From NCBI GenBank assembly GCA_964637345.1, contig CAZWTD010000001.1, positions 1-64,000 on the forward strand: DNA of 64,000 nt, written 5' to 3'. The notes below the pieces were generated by a model. The model was not told where the DNA came from, made no database searches, and saw nothing but the letters and a program-made list of their open reading frames with translations. Source of the DNA: CAZWTD01 sp964637345 (lineage in GTDB: Bacteria > Patescibacteriota > Patescibacteriia > HK-STAS-PATE-3). Below are positions 6,862 through 14,291 of the stretch, one piece after another. Position 1 is the first letter of the stretch, and every line of letters starts with the position of its first letter. Both the position numbers and the translations under genes were made by a program.

Positions 6862-7295
6862 CAGGCCTTTGCGCTGGCAGCTCGGTGCATTTCCCCGAGC
6901 TCTTTGACGTCATGGTGAAGCTTCGTGGCCGCCTCGAGATCAACAGTCCGTTTTACTTTCGAGCAGAGTTTCGCGAGCGCCCAGATTTTTTCGTGAAGGT
7001 CAGGAAACTGCTTGAGATGTTCGGCCGTAAAGAAGTCGGTCCAGAGAATAAGAATTTCGCGCTTCGCAATTTCCACCTGCTCTTCCTTTAAGAGCGTGAA
7101 GCGCATTATGGAGTGATCGTAGGCAAGTTGTTCCTCCTCCTTCGTAGGGCGGGGGAGTTCGAGTATTCGCTTCGTAAGATTGAGGGCGGCTCGAGCGGCA
7201 ATTTCCGCTGACGCGCCATCATATACTCCGCACGGGGCATCGCAGTGCGCTGAGGCGAGTTCTCCGCGGAAGAGAGAGGAGAGAAATGAGGTCAT
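6861..7295 (-). CDS. sodN: Nickel superoxide dismutase precursor
   Basis: A 16-residue leader (MTSFLSSLFRGELASA) precedes HCDAPCGVYD, the nickel hook with His1, Cys2, Cys6 and Tyr9 in the exact NiSOD spacing. The rest matches the four-helix bundle, with REILILWTDFFTAEHLKQFPDLHE as the best conserved stretch. Length after cleavage (about 128) fits NiSOD (about 117). ATG 7295 is chosen because it yields the usual short leader and lies about 27 bases after the predicted transcript start; a GTG at 7340 would add 15 residues. It converts superoxide to peroxide and oxygen, suggesting exposure to oxygen. Confidence 0.92.
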   Translation of the reverse strand: MTSFLSSLFRGELASAHCDAPCGVYDGASAEIAARAALNLTKRILELPRPTKEEEQLAYDHSIMRFTLLKEEQVEIAKREILILWTDFFTAEHLKQFPDLHEKIWALAKLCSKVKRTVDLEAATKLHHDVKELGEMHRAASAKA

Positions 7296-7328
7296 AATGT
7301 AAACAATAATGAAAGAGTAGTGGTTCTT

Positions 7329-7357
7329 ATCGTAGCGCACCTTGCTCTTTGGGGCAA
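7329..7357 (-). promoter_or_regulatory. Promoter of sodN-sodX
   Basis: Minus strand TTGCCC (7357-7352), 17 bases, TACGAT (7334-7329). It is divergent from and almost abuts the plus promoter at 7363. Confidence 0.5.
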
Positions 7358-7362
7358 TTCTC

Positions 7363-7391
7363 TTGACCGAAGCGAAAAAATATGCTAAACT
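7363..7391 (+). promoter_or_regulatory. Promoter of the L,D-transpeptidase lipoprotein
   Basis: TTGACC (7363-7368), 17 bases ending TGC, TAAACT (7386-7391). The predicted leader is about 170 bases. Confidence 0.75.
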
Positions 7392-7441
7392 AATGATTGT
7401 AAAGGCTCTTTCTAAAACAGAAACAAAGACAAAGAGTCACA

Positions 7442-7505
7442 GAGGTGAGGAGCCACTCACATTCGAAGAGAGCGCTTTCTCCGCATTTGAATGGCTCCTC
7501 ACCTC
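7442..7505 (+). promoter_or_regulatory. Long perfect inverted repeat in the 5' leader
   Basis: GAGGTGAGGAGCCA (7442-7455) pairs perfectly with TGGCTCCTCACCTC (7492-7505). The 36-base interval contains a weaker AGAGAGCGCTTTCT palindrome. No T-tract follows at once. As it lies between promoter and start codon it is most likely an RNA regulatory hairpin. Confidence 0.6.
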
Positions 7506-7569
7506 CCTCTCCCACCCGACCCGTCCATCAAAAAAATCTGGGCCGGTTTTGGAAAAAGAAAAACAAAAC

Positions 7570-8961
7570 ATGATCCATGCTTCGAAGGTGCTTCTGTTGA
7601 GCGGCGTCCTCCTCCTCGGAGGCTGCTTTGCATATTCTGCTCGTGCTGAAGAAAACCTCGGGGTACCTGAGCTGAAAGTATTTCATAGCGCGCGGACACA
7701 AACGTTGTCGGTCATGGCCTTTGCCGAAGGATTCCGCGGCGGCGTAAACGTCGCCTCAGGCGATCTCAACGGAGACGGCAAAGAGGAAATTCTTGCCGCT
7801 GCCGGGCCGGGCGGCGGACCAAACGTGCGCGTCTTCAATGCCGACGGCTCGCCGCGCCTGAACTTCATGGCCTATGATGTAAACTTCCGCGGCGGCGTGA
7901 ACGTCGCCAGTTGTGACCTCGATGCCGACGGACGTGCGGAAATTATTACCGCTCCCCGCAATGGCGGCGGACCAAACGTGCGCGTCTTCAATGCCGACGG
8001 CTCGCCGCGCCTGAACTTCATGGCCTATGATGTAAACTTCCGCGGCGGCGTGAACGTCGCATGCGGTGATGTGCTTGGCGACAATCGTGGAGAGATTATC
8101 ACCGGCTCAGGACTCAATGGCGGAAATCACGTTCGCGTTTTTGATCGGAAAGGAAAATGGACCGGAATTGATTTCTGGCCTTTTGCTCCGACGGATCGCG
8201 GCGGTGCGAGCGTTGCTGCGGGTGACGTCGACGGCGACGGCCGCGATGAAGTGCTGGTCGGCATCCAGCGCCTCGGACCAGCTTGGGTGAAAATCTATCG
8301 AGCGGAATCGACGCGTCCCATCCTTGCCGAGTTTCGCGCGTATCCTGAATCCTTCCGCGGCGGTGTTCAACTCGCGGCTGGTGACGTGAATGGGGACGGT
8401 CGCGATGAAGTCGCTGTTGGCGTAAGCAGCGACGGGGGACCGAGCATTCGTTTGTTTAATGGGTCCGGCGAATACCAGCGTTTTTTGTTTCCCTATCCTG
8501 AATCGTTTCACGGCGGAGTCCATCTGGCTCTTGGCGACCTTGATGAGGACGGGAAAGACGAACTTCTGACCGGCCCTGGAGCCGAACGGCTTCCCTCGGC
8601 TGATCCAACTGGGAAGCGTATTCTTGTCGATCTTTCGGAACAGCGCCTCTACGCCTTCGAGCGCAATCAGCTCATCGCGAGTTTTCTCGTTTCGACTGGC
8701 GTCGCTCGAATGCCAACACCGACTGGGTCCTTTGCCGTTTTTCGAAAAATAGCGAATAAGTTATACCAGGGTCCGGATTACTACCTGCCGAACACCCCGT
8801 GGAATCTCAACTTCAAGCCAAGCTACTATCTTCATGCAGCCTACTGGCATAATAACTTCGGTCGTCCGATGAGCCACGGTTGCGTGAATTTGTCTGTTGC
8901 TAATGCGAAGTGGGTCTATGACTGGGCCCCCTTAGGTACGAGCGTCGTGATCCAGCACTAG
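7570..8961 (+). CDS. Lipoprotein with FG-GAP-like beta-propeller and C-terminal L,D-transpeptidase (YkuD) domain
   Basis: The ATG at 7570 starts a lipoprotein signal: MIHASKVLLLSGVLLLGGC, lipobox LLGGC. Then come about six ~50-residue repeats with FRGGVNVASGD(L/V)(N/D)GDGxxEI cores, which are calcium-binding FG-GAP/VCBS-type propeller blades. The C-terminal ~120 residues are a YkuD domain: KRILVDLSEQRLYAFERNQ, MPTPTGSFAV, YLHAAYW and the catalytic SHGCVNLS (Cys nucleophile). It should cross-link or anchor peptidoglycan on the outer face of the membrane, with the propeller as binding or spacer module. The open frame reaches back to 7342 but that part is promoter and leader. Confidence 0.88.
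   Translation: MIHASKVLLLSGVLLLGGCFAYSARAEENLGVPELKVFHSARTQTLSVMAFAEGFRGGVNVASGDLNGDGKEEILAAAGPGGGPNVRVFNADGSPRLNFMAYDVNFRGGVNVASCDLDADGRAEIITAPRNGGGPNVRVFNADGSPRLNFMAYDVNFRGGVNVACGDVLGDNRGEIITGSGLNGGNHVRVFDRKGKWTGIDFWPFAPTDRGGASVAAGDVDGDGRDEVLVGIQRLGPAWVKIYRAESTRPILAEFRAYPESFRGGVQLAAGDVNGDGRDEVAVGVSSDGGPSIRLFNGSGEYQRFLFPYPESFHGGVHLALGDLDEDGKDELLTGPGAERLPSADPTGKRILVDLSEQRLYAFERNQLIASFLVSTGVARMPTPTGSFAVFRKIANKLYQGPDYYLPNTPWNLNFKPSYYLHAAYWHNNFGRPMSHGCVNLSVANAKWVYDWAPLGTSVVIQH
7810..8060 (+). repeat. 98-bp exact direct repeat inside the propeller
   Basis: 7810-7907 and 7963-8060 are identical over 98 bases, at a 153-bp (51-codon) period. Other blades of the same gene share only protein-level similarity, so these two copies are a recent duplication or gene conversion. 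Confidence 0.9.
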
Positions 8962-9070
8962 CGAAGGAATTCGTTGAGGAAATGATTTCGTCCTCGTAGC
9001 TGTTTCAGCCCGGTTATTTTTTGTTTCGCCGCATTGGTCGTTGGGTGCTAGGCATTTCAGCCACTGGTTA

Positions 9071-9099
9071 TTGGACATTAGTGTATTTCCTGCTATCAT
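9071..9099 (+). promoter_or_regulatory. secD promoter, near-leaderless
   Basis: TTGGAC (9071-9076), 17 bases ending TGC, TATCAT (9094-9099). Transcription should start around 9106, two bases from the ATG at 9108. Confidence 0.6.
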
Positions 9100-9107
9100 G
9101 CTCCCGT

Positions 9108-10778
9108 ATGACTGTACGGAAGAAAGTGTGGCTGACCTTCATTGCGGTAGTCCTGCTCACCCTCCTTGCCGGGCTCGTCAACTATCCGAAGGGCGTCCAC
9201 CTCACATTTTGGAAGATCAACTGGAGTTATGACCGCGACGTTCAGCTTGGGCTTGATTTGCGCGGCGGCGTTTCTTTAACCTATGACGCGGATACTTCAG
9301 CTATTCCCGACGCGGAGCGGGCGAGCGCCCTTGATGGCGTGCGCGACGTTATCGAGCGCCGGGTAAACGCTTTTGGGGTTGGCGAGCCGGTAGTGCAGAC
9401 CCAGAAGGTTGGTGACCAATGGCGCGTGATCGTCGAGTTGCCTGGCGTAACTGATGTGAATGAAGCGATTCGGCGAATTGGTGAAACGCCGCTCCTTGAG
9501 TTCAAGGAAGAAGAATCAGCGCCGCCAGTCGATCCGGACGCGATCGCTGCGGCCAATGCTGAAGTGAAGAAGACTGCTGACGGGGTGCTCAGCCAGGCGC
9601 TCGCTTCGGGCGCGGATTTTTCAGCGCTCGCGAAGCAGTATACCGAAGACACTGCCTCGAAAGAGAATGGCGGAGATTTAGGTTGGGCTCGCCAAGGGCA
9701 ATTCGTTGATGCCTTCGATACGGCGCTGTTTTCGACCTTGAAGGACGGCGAGATTAGCCCGGCGCTGGTGGAAACTGAATTCGGCTATCACATTATCCAG
9801 CGGGTTGAATCGCGGACAGCTGATGAGAACGGCGAACAGATTCAAGAGGTTCACGGGCGCCATATACTTTTTCGAACCCAATCAGCAAACCAATCTCCCA
9901 ATTTTGTTACGACCGGGCTTTCGGGGAAGAATTTGAAACGCGCTTCGGTTGTGTTCGATCCAAACACCAATCAGCCGCAGGTGAGTTTGCAGTTCGATGG
10001 AGATGGCGCGAAGCTCTTTCAGGAGATAACCGAACGGAATGTCGGCAAAACCGTTGCGATTTATCTCGACGGCGCACCAATCAGCCTTCCGACAGTACAA
10101 CAGTCAATTACTTCCGGTGAAGCTGTGATTACCGGGAGTTTCACGCTCAAAGAGGCGCGCCAGCTTTCCCAGCGATTGAATTCCGGCGCCCTGCCGGTTC
10201 CGGTTAGCCTCGTGACCCAGCAGAACATCGGCGCTACGCTCGGAGAGAAATCAATTGCCGCGAGTTTTCGCGCCGGGTTAATCGGTCTCGCTGCCATCGC
10301 GCTGTTCATGATCCTCTATTATCGTTTGCCCGGACTTCTGGCCGTTCTCGCGCTAGGGTTTTATTCGATGGCCATTCTCGCTATTTTTAAGCTGTGGCCG
10401 ATTACCTTAACCCTGGCTGGAATTGCCGGATTTATCCTTTCTATCGGTATGGCAGTCGACGCAAACATCTTGATTTTTGAACGGATGAAAGAAGAACTTC
10501 GAGGCGGGCGGCCGCTTGATGCAGCAATAGATGAAGGTTTTGCTCGGGCCTGGCTTTCGATTCGCGACTCAAACGTTTCTTCGCTGCTCACGTGTCTTAT
10601 TTTAACCTGGTTTGGAACAAGCATTATCAAAGGCTTTGCGATAACTCTCGCGATAGGTATTCTCGTTAGCTTATTCTCGGCAATTACCGTAACGCGAACG
10701 CTTATGCGGCTTATCCATCGTTGGACCGGGAAGAGTACCTGGCTCTACGGCGTTCGCAATTCCCAAAAGGCGACCTAA
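9108..10778 (+). CDS. secD: Protein-export membrane protein SecD with an inserted parvulin-type prolyl isomerase domain
   Basis: The frame opens at 9021, but the promoter geometry places the start at ATG 9108 (556 aa). After one membrane helix, DVQLGLDLRGGVSL (about 44-57), the IERRVNAFGV segment and RIGETPLLEFKE are standard SecD. Residues about 140-270 are extra: GADFSALAKQY, GGDLGWARQGQFVDAFDTALF, LKDGEISPALVETEFGYHIIQ and then GRHILF, a parvulin fold with both conserved His. SecD resumes at SGKNLKRA, followed by VAIYLDGAPIS, the NSGALPVPV segment and five C-terminal helices with GMAVDANILIFERMKEE. SecD works with SecF to pull preproteins through SecYEG using the proton gradient. The secF start overlaps its stop. 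Confidence 0.93.
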   Translation: MTVRKKVWLTFIAVVLLTLLAGLVNYPKGVHLTFWKINWSYDRDVQLGLDLRGGVSLTYDADTSAIPDAERASALDGVRDVIERRVNAFGVGEPVVQTQKVGDQWRVIVELPGVTDVNEAIRRIGETPLLEFKEEESAPPVDPDAIAAANAEVKKTADGVLSQALASGADFSALAKQYTEDTASKENGGDLGWARQGQFVDAFDTALFSTLKDGEISPALVETEFGYHIIQRVESRTADENGEQIQEVHGRHILFRTQSANQSPNFVTTGLSGKNLKRASVVFDPNTNQPQVSLQFDGDGAKLFQEITERNVGKTVAIYLDGAPISLPTVQQSITSGEAVITGSFTLKEARQLSQRLNSGALPVPVSLVTQQNIGATLGEKSIAASFRAGLIGLAAIALFMILYYRLPGLLAVLALGFYSMAILAIFKLWPITLTLAGIAGFILSIGMAVDANILIFERMKEELRGGRPLDAAIDEGFARAWLSIRDSNVSSLLTCLILTWFGTSIIKGFAITLAIGILVSLFSAITVTRTLMRLIHRWTGKSTWLYGVRNSQKAT

Positions 10779-11677
10779 TGTATCGCATCATCCAAAAACG
10801 TCGGTGGTTTCTCTCAATTTCAGTAGCGCTGACCCTGCTGTCACTTGTTGCTTTTTTTACCGTTGGATTAAAGCTGGGTATCGATTTTACGGGCGGCACG
10901 CAAATGGAGGTGCAATTCGTTCACGCGCCGACTCCGGAAGCTATTCGTACCGCGCTTGAACCGCTTGAGCTCGGCGACGTAAGAATCCAACCAGCCGGAG
11001 AGAGTGTTGCGCTCCGCCTCCGTAGCGTGACAAACGATGAGCGTCAATCGATTCTCGATGCGCTAGGTCCGCTCGCTGAAGGGGGAGTAACCGAGAAGTC
11101 CTTTACCGCAATTGGGCCGAGTATCGGCCGCGAGCTTCGACAGAAAGCATTTGTGGCGATTGGGCTTGTTTTGGCGGCCATCATTGTCTATGTAAGTTGG
11201 GCTTTCCGAAAAGTATCGAAAGGGCCAGTCCCAAGTTGGGTCTACGGTTCGGCCGCGGTTGTGGCGTTGATTCACGATGTCACGCTTGTGATCGGCCTCT
11301 TTGTGCTCTTTGGTCAGACGCTCGGAACCGAAGTCGACTCTCTGTTTGTTACTGCGCTCTTAACCGTCCTCGGTTTCTCTGTTCACGATACGATTGTAGT
11401 TTTTGATCGGATCCGCGAAGGTATTCGCCGCTACGGGGATCTACCCTTTGAAGAAGTGATTAACCGGAGTATTAATGAGACGCTTGCTCGATCAATTAAC
11501 ACTTCGCTGACCGCGCTGATCGTACTAACGAGCCTCGCTCTGTTTGGGGGCGAATCGATTCGGATGTTCGTCATCGCCCTTATTGCCGGGATTAGCTTCG
11601 GTACCTACTCCTCGATTTATATTGCGAGCCCCTTACTGCTCGTCTGGTTTTACCGGAAGCGGCCAGGGTCGCGCTAG
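10778..11677 (+). CDS. secF: Protein-export membrane protein SecF
   Basis: ATG at 10778 overlaps the secD stop (TAATG), so translation is coupled. MYRIIQKRRWFLSIS leads into the first membrane helix, then KLGIDFTGGTQMEV (the SecF signature), a periplasmic P1 segment with TEKSFTAIGPSIGRELRQKA, and five more helices including DVTLVIGLF and GFSVHDTIVVFDRIREG, then SINTSLTALIVLTSLALFGG. Length (299 aa) is normal. Together with SecD it forms the accessory complex of the Sec translocon. Confidence 0.95.
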   Translation: MYRIIQKRRWFLSISVALTLLSLVAFFTVGLKLGIDFTGGTQMEVQFVHAPTPEAIRTALEPLELGDVRIQPAGESVALRLRSVTNDERQSILDALGPLAEGGVTEKSFTAIGPSIGRELRQKAFVAIGLVLAAIIVYVSWAFRKVSKGPVPSWVYGSAAVVALIHDVTLVIGLFVLFGQTLGTEVDSLFVTALLTVLGFSVHDTIVVFDRIREGIRRYGDLPFEEVINRSINETLARSINTSLTALIVLTSLALFGGESIRMFVIALIAGISFGTYSSIYIASPLLLVWFYRKRPGSR

Positions 11678-11726
11678 GTGGTAGGGTAGCCCACGAGGTC
11701 AGGATAGGGCGTTTTTGTGTTGAGTA

Positions 11727-11755
11727 TTGACAGATACAAAGGGTTATGCTATAGT
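11727..11755 (+). promoter_or_regulatory. Strong promoter of the sigma4/HARE-HTH regulator
   Basis: Consensus TTGACA (11727-11732), 17 bases ending TGC, TATAGT (11750-11755). This is the closest to the ideal sigma-70 sequence in the window. Confidence 0.85.
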
Positions 11756-11781
11756 ATCTTTGTTGGTATTTCCTGCATTTT

Positions 11782-12912
11782 ATGGATACCCCAGGGTCGA
11801 TTCTCGATAAGATCATCTCAACGAAGCAGCTTTCGGATATTGAGCACTTCAATCCCAGCGAAGTGCTGTCTTTGCTTTTTAAGGAGCTTTCCGGAAAAGA
11901 GGAAGATATTCTTCGCCGTCGTTACGCGCTCTCCGGGACTGAAGAGCAAACGCTCGAGGAAATCGGGAAGCTTTATCAAGTGACGCGGGAACGCATTCGT
12001 CAAATTGAAAAAGCGGGAGTTTTAAAGCTTCGCCGCGCACGTCATTTTCCTGATACGATCCGGCCGATTGAACATCTCGTTACGTCGATTGTTACCGCGC
12101 ACGGCGGAGTGATGGAGGAGCGGGCGCTTCTTGATCAGCTCTTAAGCTACTCCGGTCCGACCGAAGCGAATCGGCGCGCTGTCCTCTTTTTCTTGTCCGA
12201 GCTCTTGAGTGACAAAGTTGAATCGCTTCCAGCCGATGGCGATATCCGGACGGCCTGGCGACTAAAGAACGCGGGCCTTGATTTACTACGAGAGACGATT
12301 CAAGCGCTGCGCGCAACGATTGAATCAGTTGGGCAGCCGACTGACCTCGCGAACCTTTTGGCGCGATTCCGTGAAAGTTCGTTTTCCCAGGAACACGCCG
12401 CGCGCCTGACGGATGATTTCATTTCCTCGGCCCTTGAATTGAGTCAACACATCGCGAAGAATCCCTACGGCGAATATGGATTAACGAGTTGGGGAAGTAT
12501 CGCTCCGCGGCGAATGAGCGATAAAATTTTTCTCGTCCTGAAAAAGGAAGGGAAGCCGCTTCATTTTACCGAGATTGCTAAGCGGATTAACGACGCCGGT
12601 TTTGATAACCGAAAGGCTTATCCGCCAACCGTCCATAACGAGCTAATCTTGAACCAGGAATATGTCCTGGTAGGCCGAGGAATTTACGCGCTTCGTGAGT
12701 GGGGATATCGCGAAGGCGTCGTCGCCGAGGTTTTGGTCGATGTTCTCACGAAGGCCGGAAAGCCGATGACTCGCGATGAGCTCGTTGAATCAGTCTTACG
12801 ACAGCGCATGGTAAAAAAGAACACCGTGCACTTAGCCTTAACGAATAAAACGCTCTTTCAGCGTTTGGATGGAGGCGAGTATACCCTCGCGAGCCAGTCA
12901 AACCCAGCCTAG
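11782..12912 (+). CDS. Transcriptional regulator: sigma-70 region 4 plus HARE-HTH domains
   Basis: 376 residues. Residues about 53-87 (TLEEIGKLYQVTRERIRQIE then KLRRAR) are a textbook sigma region 4.2, the helix-turn-helix that reads the -35 box; no region 2 is present, so it is not a full sigma factor. The C-terminal half has a HARE-HTH winged helix (SDKIFLVLKKEGKPLHFTEIAKRIN, then TVHNELILN and GRGIYALREWG, about 243-305) as in RNA polymerase delta subunit, and a second similar winged helix (VLTKAGKPMTRDELVESVL). It probably binds RNA polymerase and promoter DNA. No SD precedes the ATG. Proteins of this composite type are common in CPR. Confidence 0.75.
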   Translation: MDTPGSILDKIISTKQLSDIEHFNPSEVLSLLFKELSGKEEDILRRRYALSGTEEQTLEEIGKLYQVTRERIRQIEKAGVLKLRRARHFPDTIRPIEHLVTSIVTAHGGVMEERALLDQLLSYSGPTEANRRAVLFFLSELLSDKVESLPADGDIRTAWRLKNAGLDLLRETIQALRATIESVGQPTDLANLLARFRESSFSQEHAARLTDDFISSALELSQHIAKNPYGEYGLTSWGSIAPRRMSDKIFLVLKKEGKPLHFTEIAKRINDAGFDNRKAYPPTVHNELILNQEYVLVGRGIYALREWGYREGVVAEVLVDVLTKAGKPMTRDELVESVLRQRMVKKNTVHLALTNKTLFQRLDGGEYTLASQSNPA

Positions 12913-12932
12913 GACCGACCGCAAAAACGAAC

Positions 12933-14288
12933 ATGACAATCGATCTCTCCTTCATCACCGACGCAGGGTTCTCGAACCCTTTCTCGGCAACCTGGTTCCT
13001 CATCGCGCATGGCGGTTGGGCGGTTTTACTGTTTGTGATTGCGTGGGGAGCCTTTATCGTCTGGCGGCGGAGAAAGCAAATCGAATACGAAGAAAGCGTG
13101 GAATTTATTGTTCTCGCAATCGATGTTCCAAAGATGACTGAGCAGACGCCGAAGGCCGTTGAGTCGGTTTTTTCCCATATCCACGGCGTCCAAAAAAAAG
13201 GGAACTGGGTTGAACGGAATCTCCGAGGGTACTGGCAAATTCCACTGAGTTTTGAGATCGTCAGCATCGGCGGGTACATTCAGTTCTTGGCCCGTATTCC
13301 GAAGGCCTATCGTGATCTCGTTGAATCAGCTTTCTACGCCCAGTACCCGGATGCCGAGATTAGCGAGGTCGAGGAATATTCCGAGGCGTATCATCCGACC
13401 TTCCCGAATGAGCAATATGACATTTGGGGCGCCGACATTATCCTCTCGAAGCCCGACGTTTTTCCGATTCGTACCTACCCGATGTTCGAGCACTCAATGA
13501 CTCAGCAGCTTCTTGATCCTCTGGCGTCTTTGCTTGAATTCATGAGCCGTCTTCAGCCAGGTGAGGAAGCGTGGCTTCAGGTTTTAATGGTCCCGCCCGA
13601 CGATAATGAGTGGCTTGATAAGGCGCGAAAAACAATTCGGAGCTTGGCCCATTCGAAAATTGGTGGAGAAAAGAAAGGCGGAGGAGTTGGTGACCTCGTG
13701 TGGCTACCTCGTCAAGTAATTACTGGATTAGCGGAGACCTTTACCGCTAACCTCGTTAGCCCCTTCGGTGAAGGGGGAGGCGAAGAGAAGGAGCAGAGCC
13801 AGCCGTCTCTCATGTCATTTTTGACACCGGACGAGAAAGAGAAGGTCACGCAAGTTTCATATAAAGCCGCGAAGCTCTATTATGACGCTAAATTACGACT
13901 CATTTACCTCGGTCAGAAATCTGTGTTTAATAAAAGCAGGGTCGCCGGTCTCGTCGGCGCCTTCAAGCAATTTACTTCCCTCGATACGAACGGGTTCGCC
14001 GTGGATAAGAAGACGAAGACAGCCGTCGACTACTACCGGAAGGAGCAGCGCGAGGCGGCTCGGAAGCGCCGCATTTTGACCGCTTATCAGGAACGCTCGA
14101 TGGAACGCGGTGCAAGTCCGTACGTGCTCAATGTCGAAGAGCTTGCCTCGATTTTCCACTTCCCCGTAGCGACCGTGAAAGCTCCTCTCGTTCAGAAGAC
14201 TGAGGCTCGGAAAGGCGAGCCCCCAAGTTCACTCCCAATTGAATCACCCTTTACGTCGACCCCGCGCGGGTCGGCCCCAGCCGCCTAG
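12933..14288 (+). CDS. Membrane-anchored N-terminal partner of a HerA/TraD-like ATPase
   Basis: 451 residues: one membrane helix (about 22-45, HGGWAVLLFVIAWGAFIVW), then a soluble domain with IEYEESVEFIVLAIDVPK, LSFEIVSIGGYIQFLARIPKAYRDLVESAFYAQYPDAEI, FPIRTY, and a later ASPYVLNVEELASIFHFPV segment. The same blocks, in the same order, form the N-terminal ~410 residues of the fused ATPase at 25538-28141 (FEIVAQDGLIKFYLVVPRHLQ, VHAQYPKAHLEEV, FPIRTYRKL, LLNAEELTSIYHVPL). Here the ATPase is the separate next gene, 3 bases downstream. Such pairs are widespread in CPR; a role in DNA or protein transfer at the membrane, or pilus-type export, is inferred. Confidence 0.7.
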   Translation: MTIDLSFITDAGFSNPFSATWFLIAHGGWAVLLFVIAWGAFIVWRRRKQIEYEESVEFIVLAIDVPKMTEQTPKAVESVFSHIHGVQKKGNWVERNLRGYWQIPLSFEIVSIGGYIQFLARIPKAYRDLVESAFYAQYPDAEISEVEEYSEAYHPTFPNEQYDIWGADIILSKPDVFPIRTYPMFEHSMTQQLLDPLASLLEFMSRLQPGEEAWLQVLMVPPDDNEWLDKARKTIRSLAHSKIGGEKKGGGVGDLVWLPRQVITGLAETFTANLVSPFGEGGGEEKEQSQPSLMSFLTPDEKEKVTQVSYKAAKLYYDAKLRLIYLGQKSVFNKSRVAGLVGAFKQFTSLDTNGFAVDKKTKTAVDYYRKEQREAARKRRILTAYQERSMERGASPYVLNVEELASIFHFPVATVKAPLVQKTEARKGEPPSSLPIESPFTSTPRGSAPAA

Positions 14289-14291
14289 TCC

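Noticed and set aside
7342..7569. N-terminal extension of the L,D-transpeptidase to 7342
   Set aside because: It would include the promoter and leader hairpin and bury the lipoprotein signal 76 residues inside the protein.
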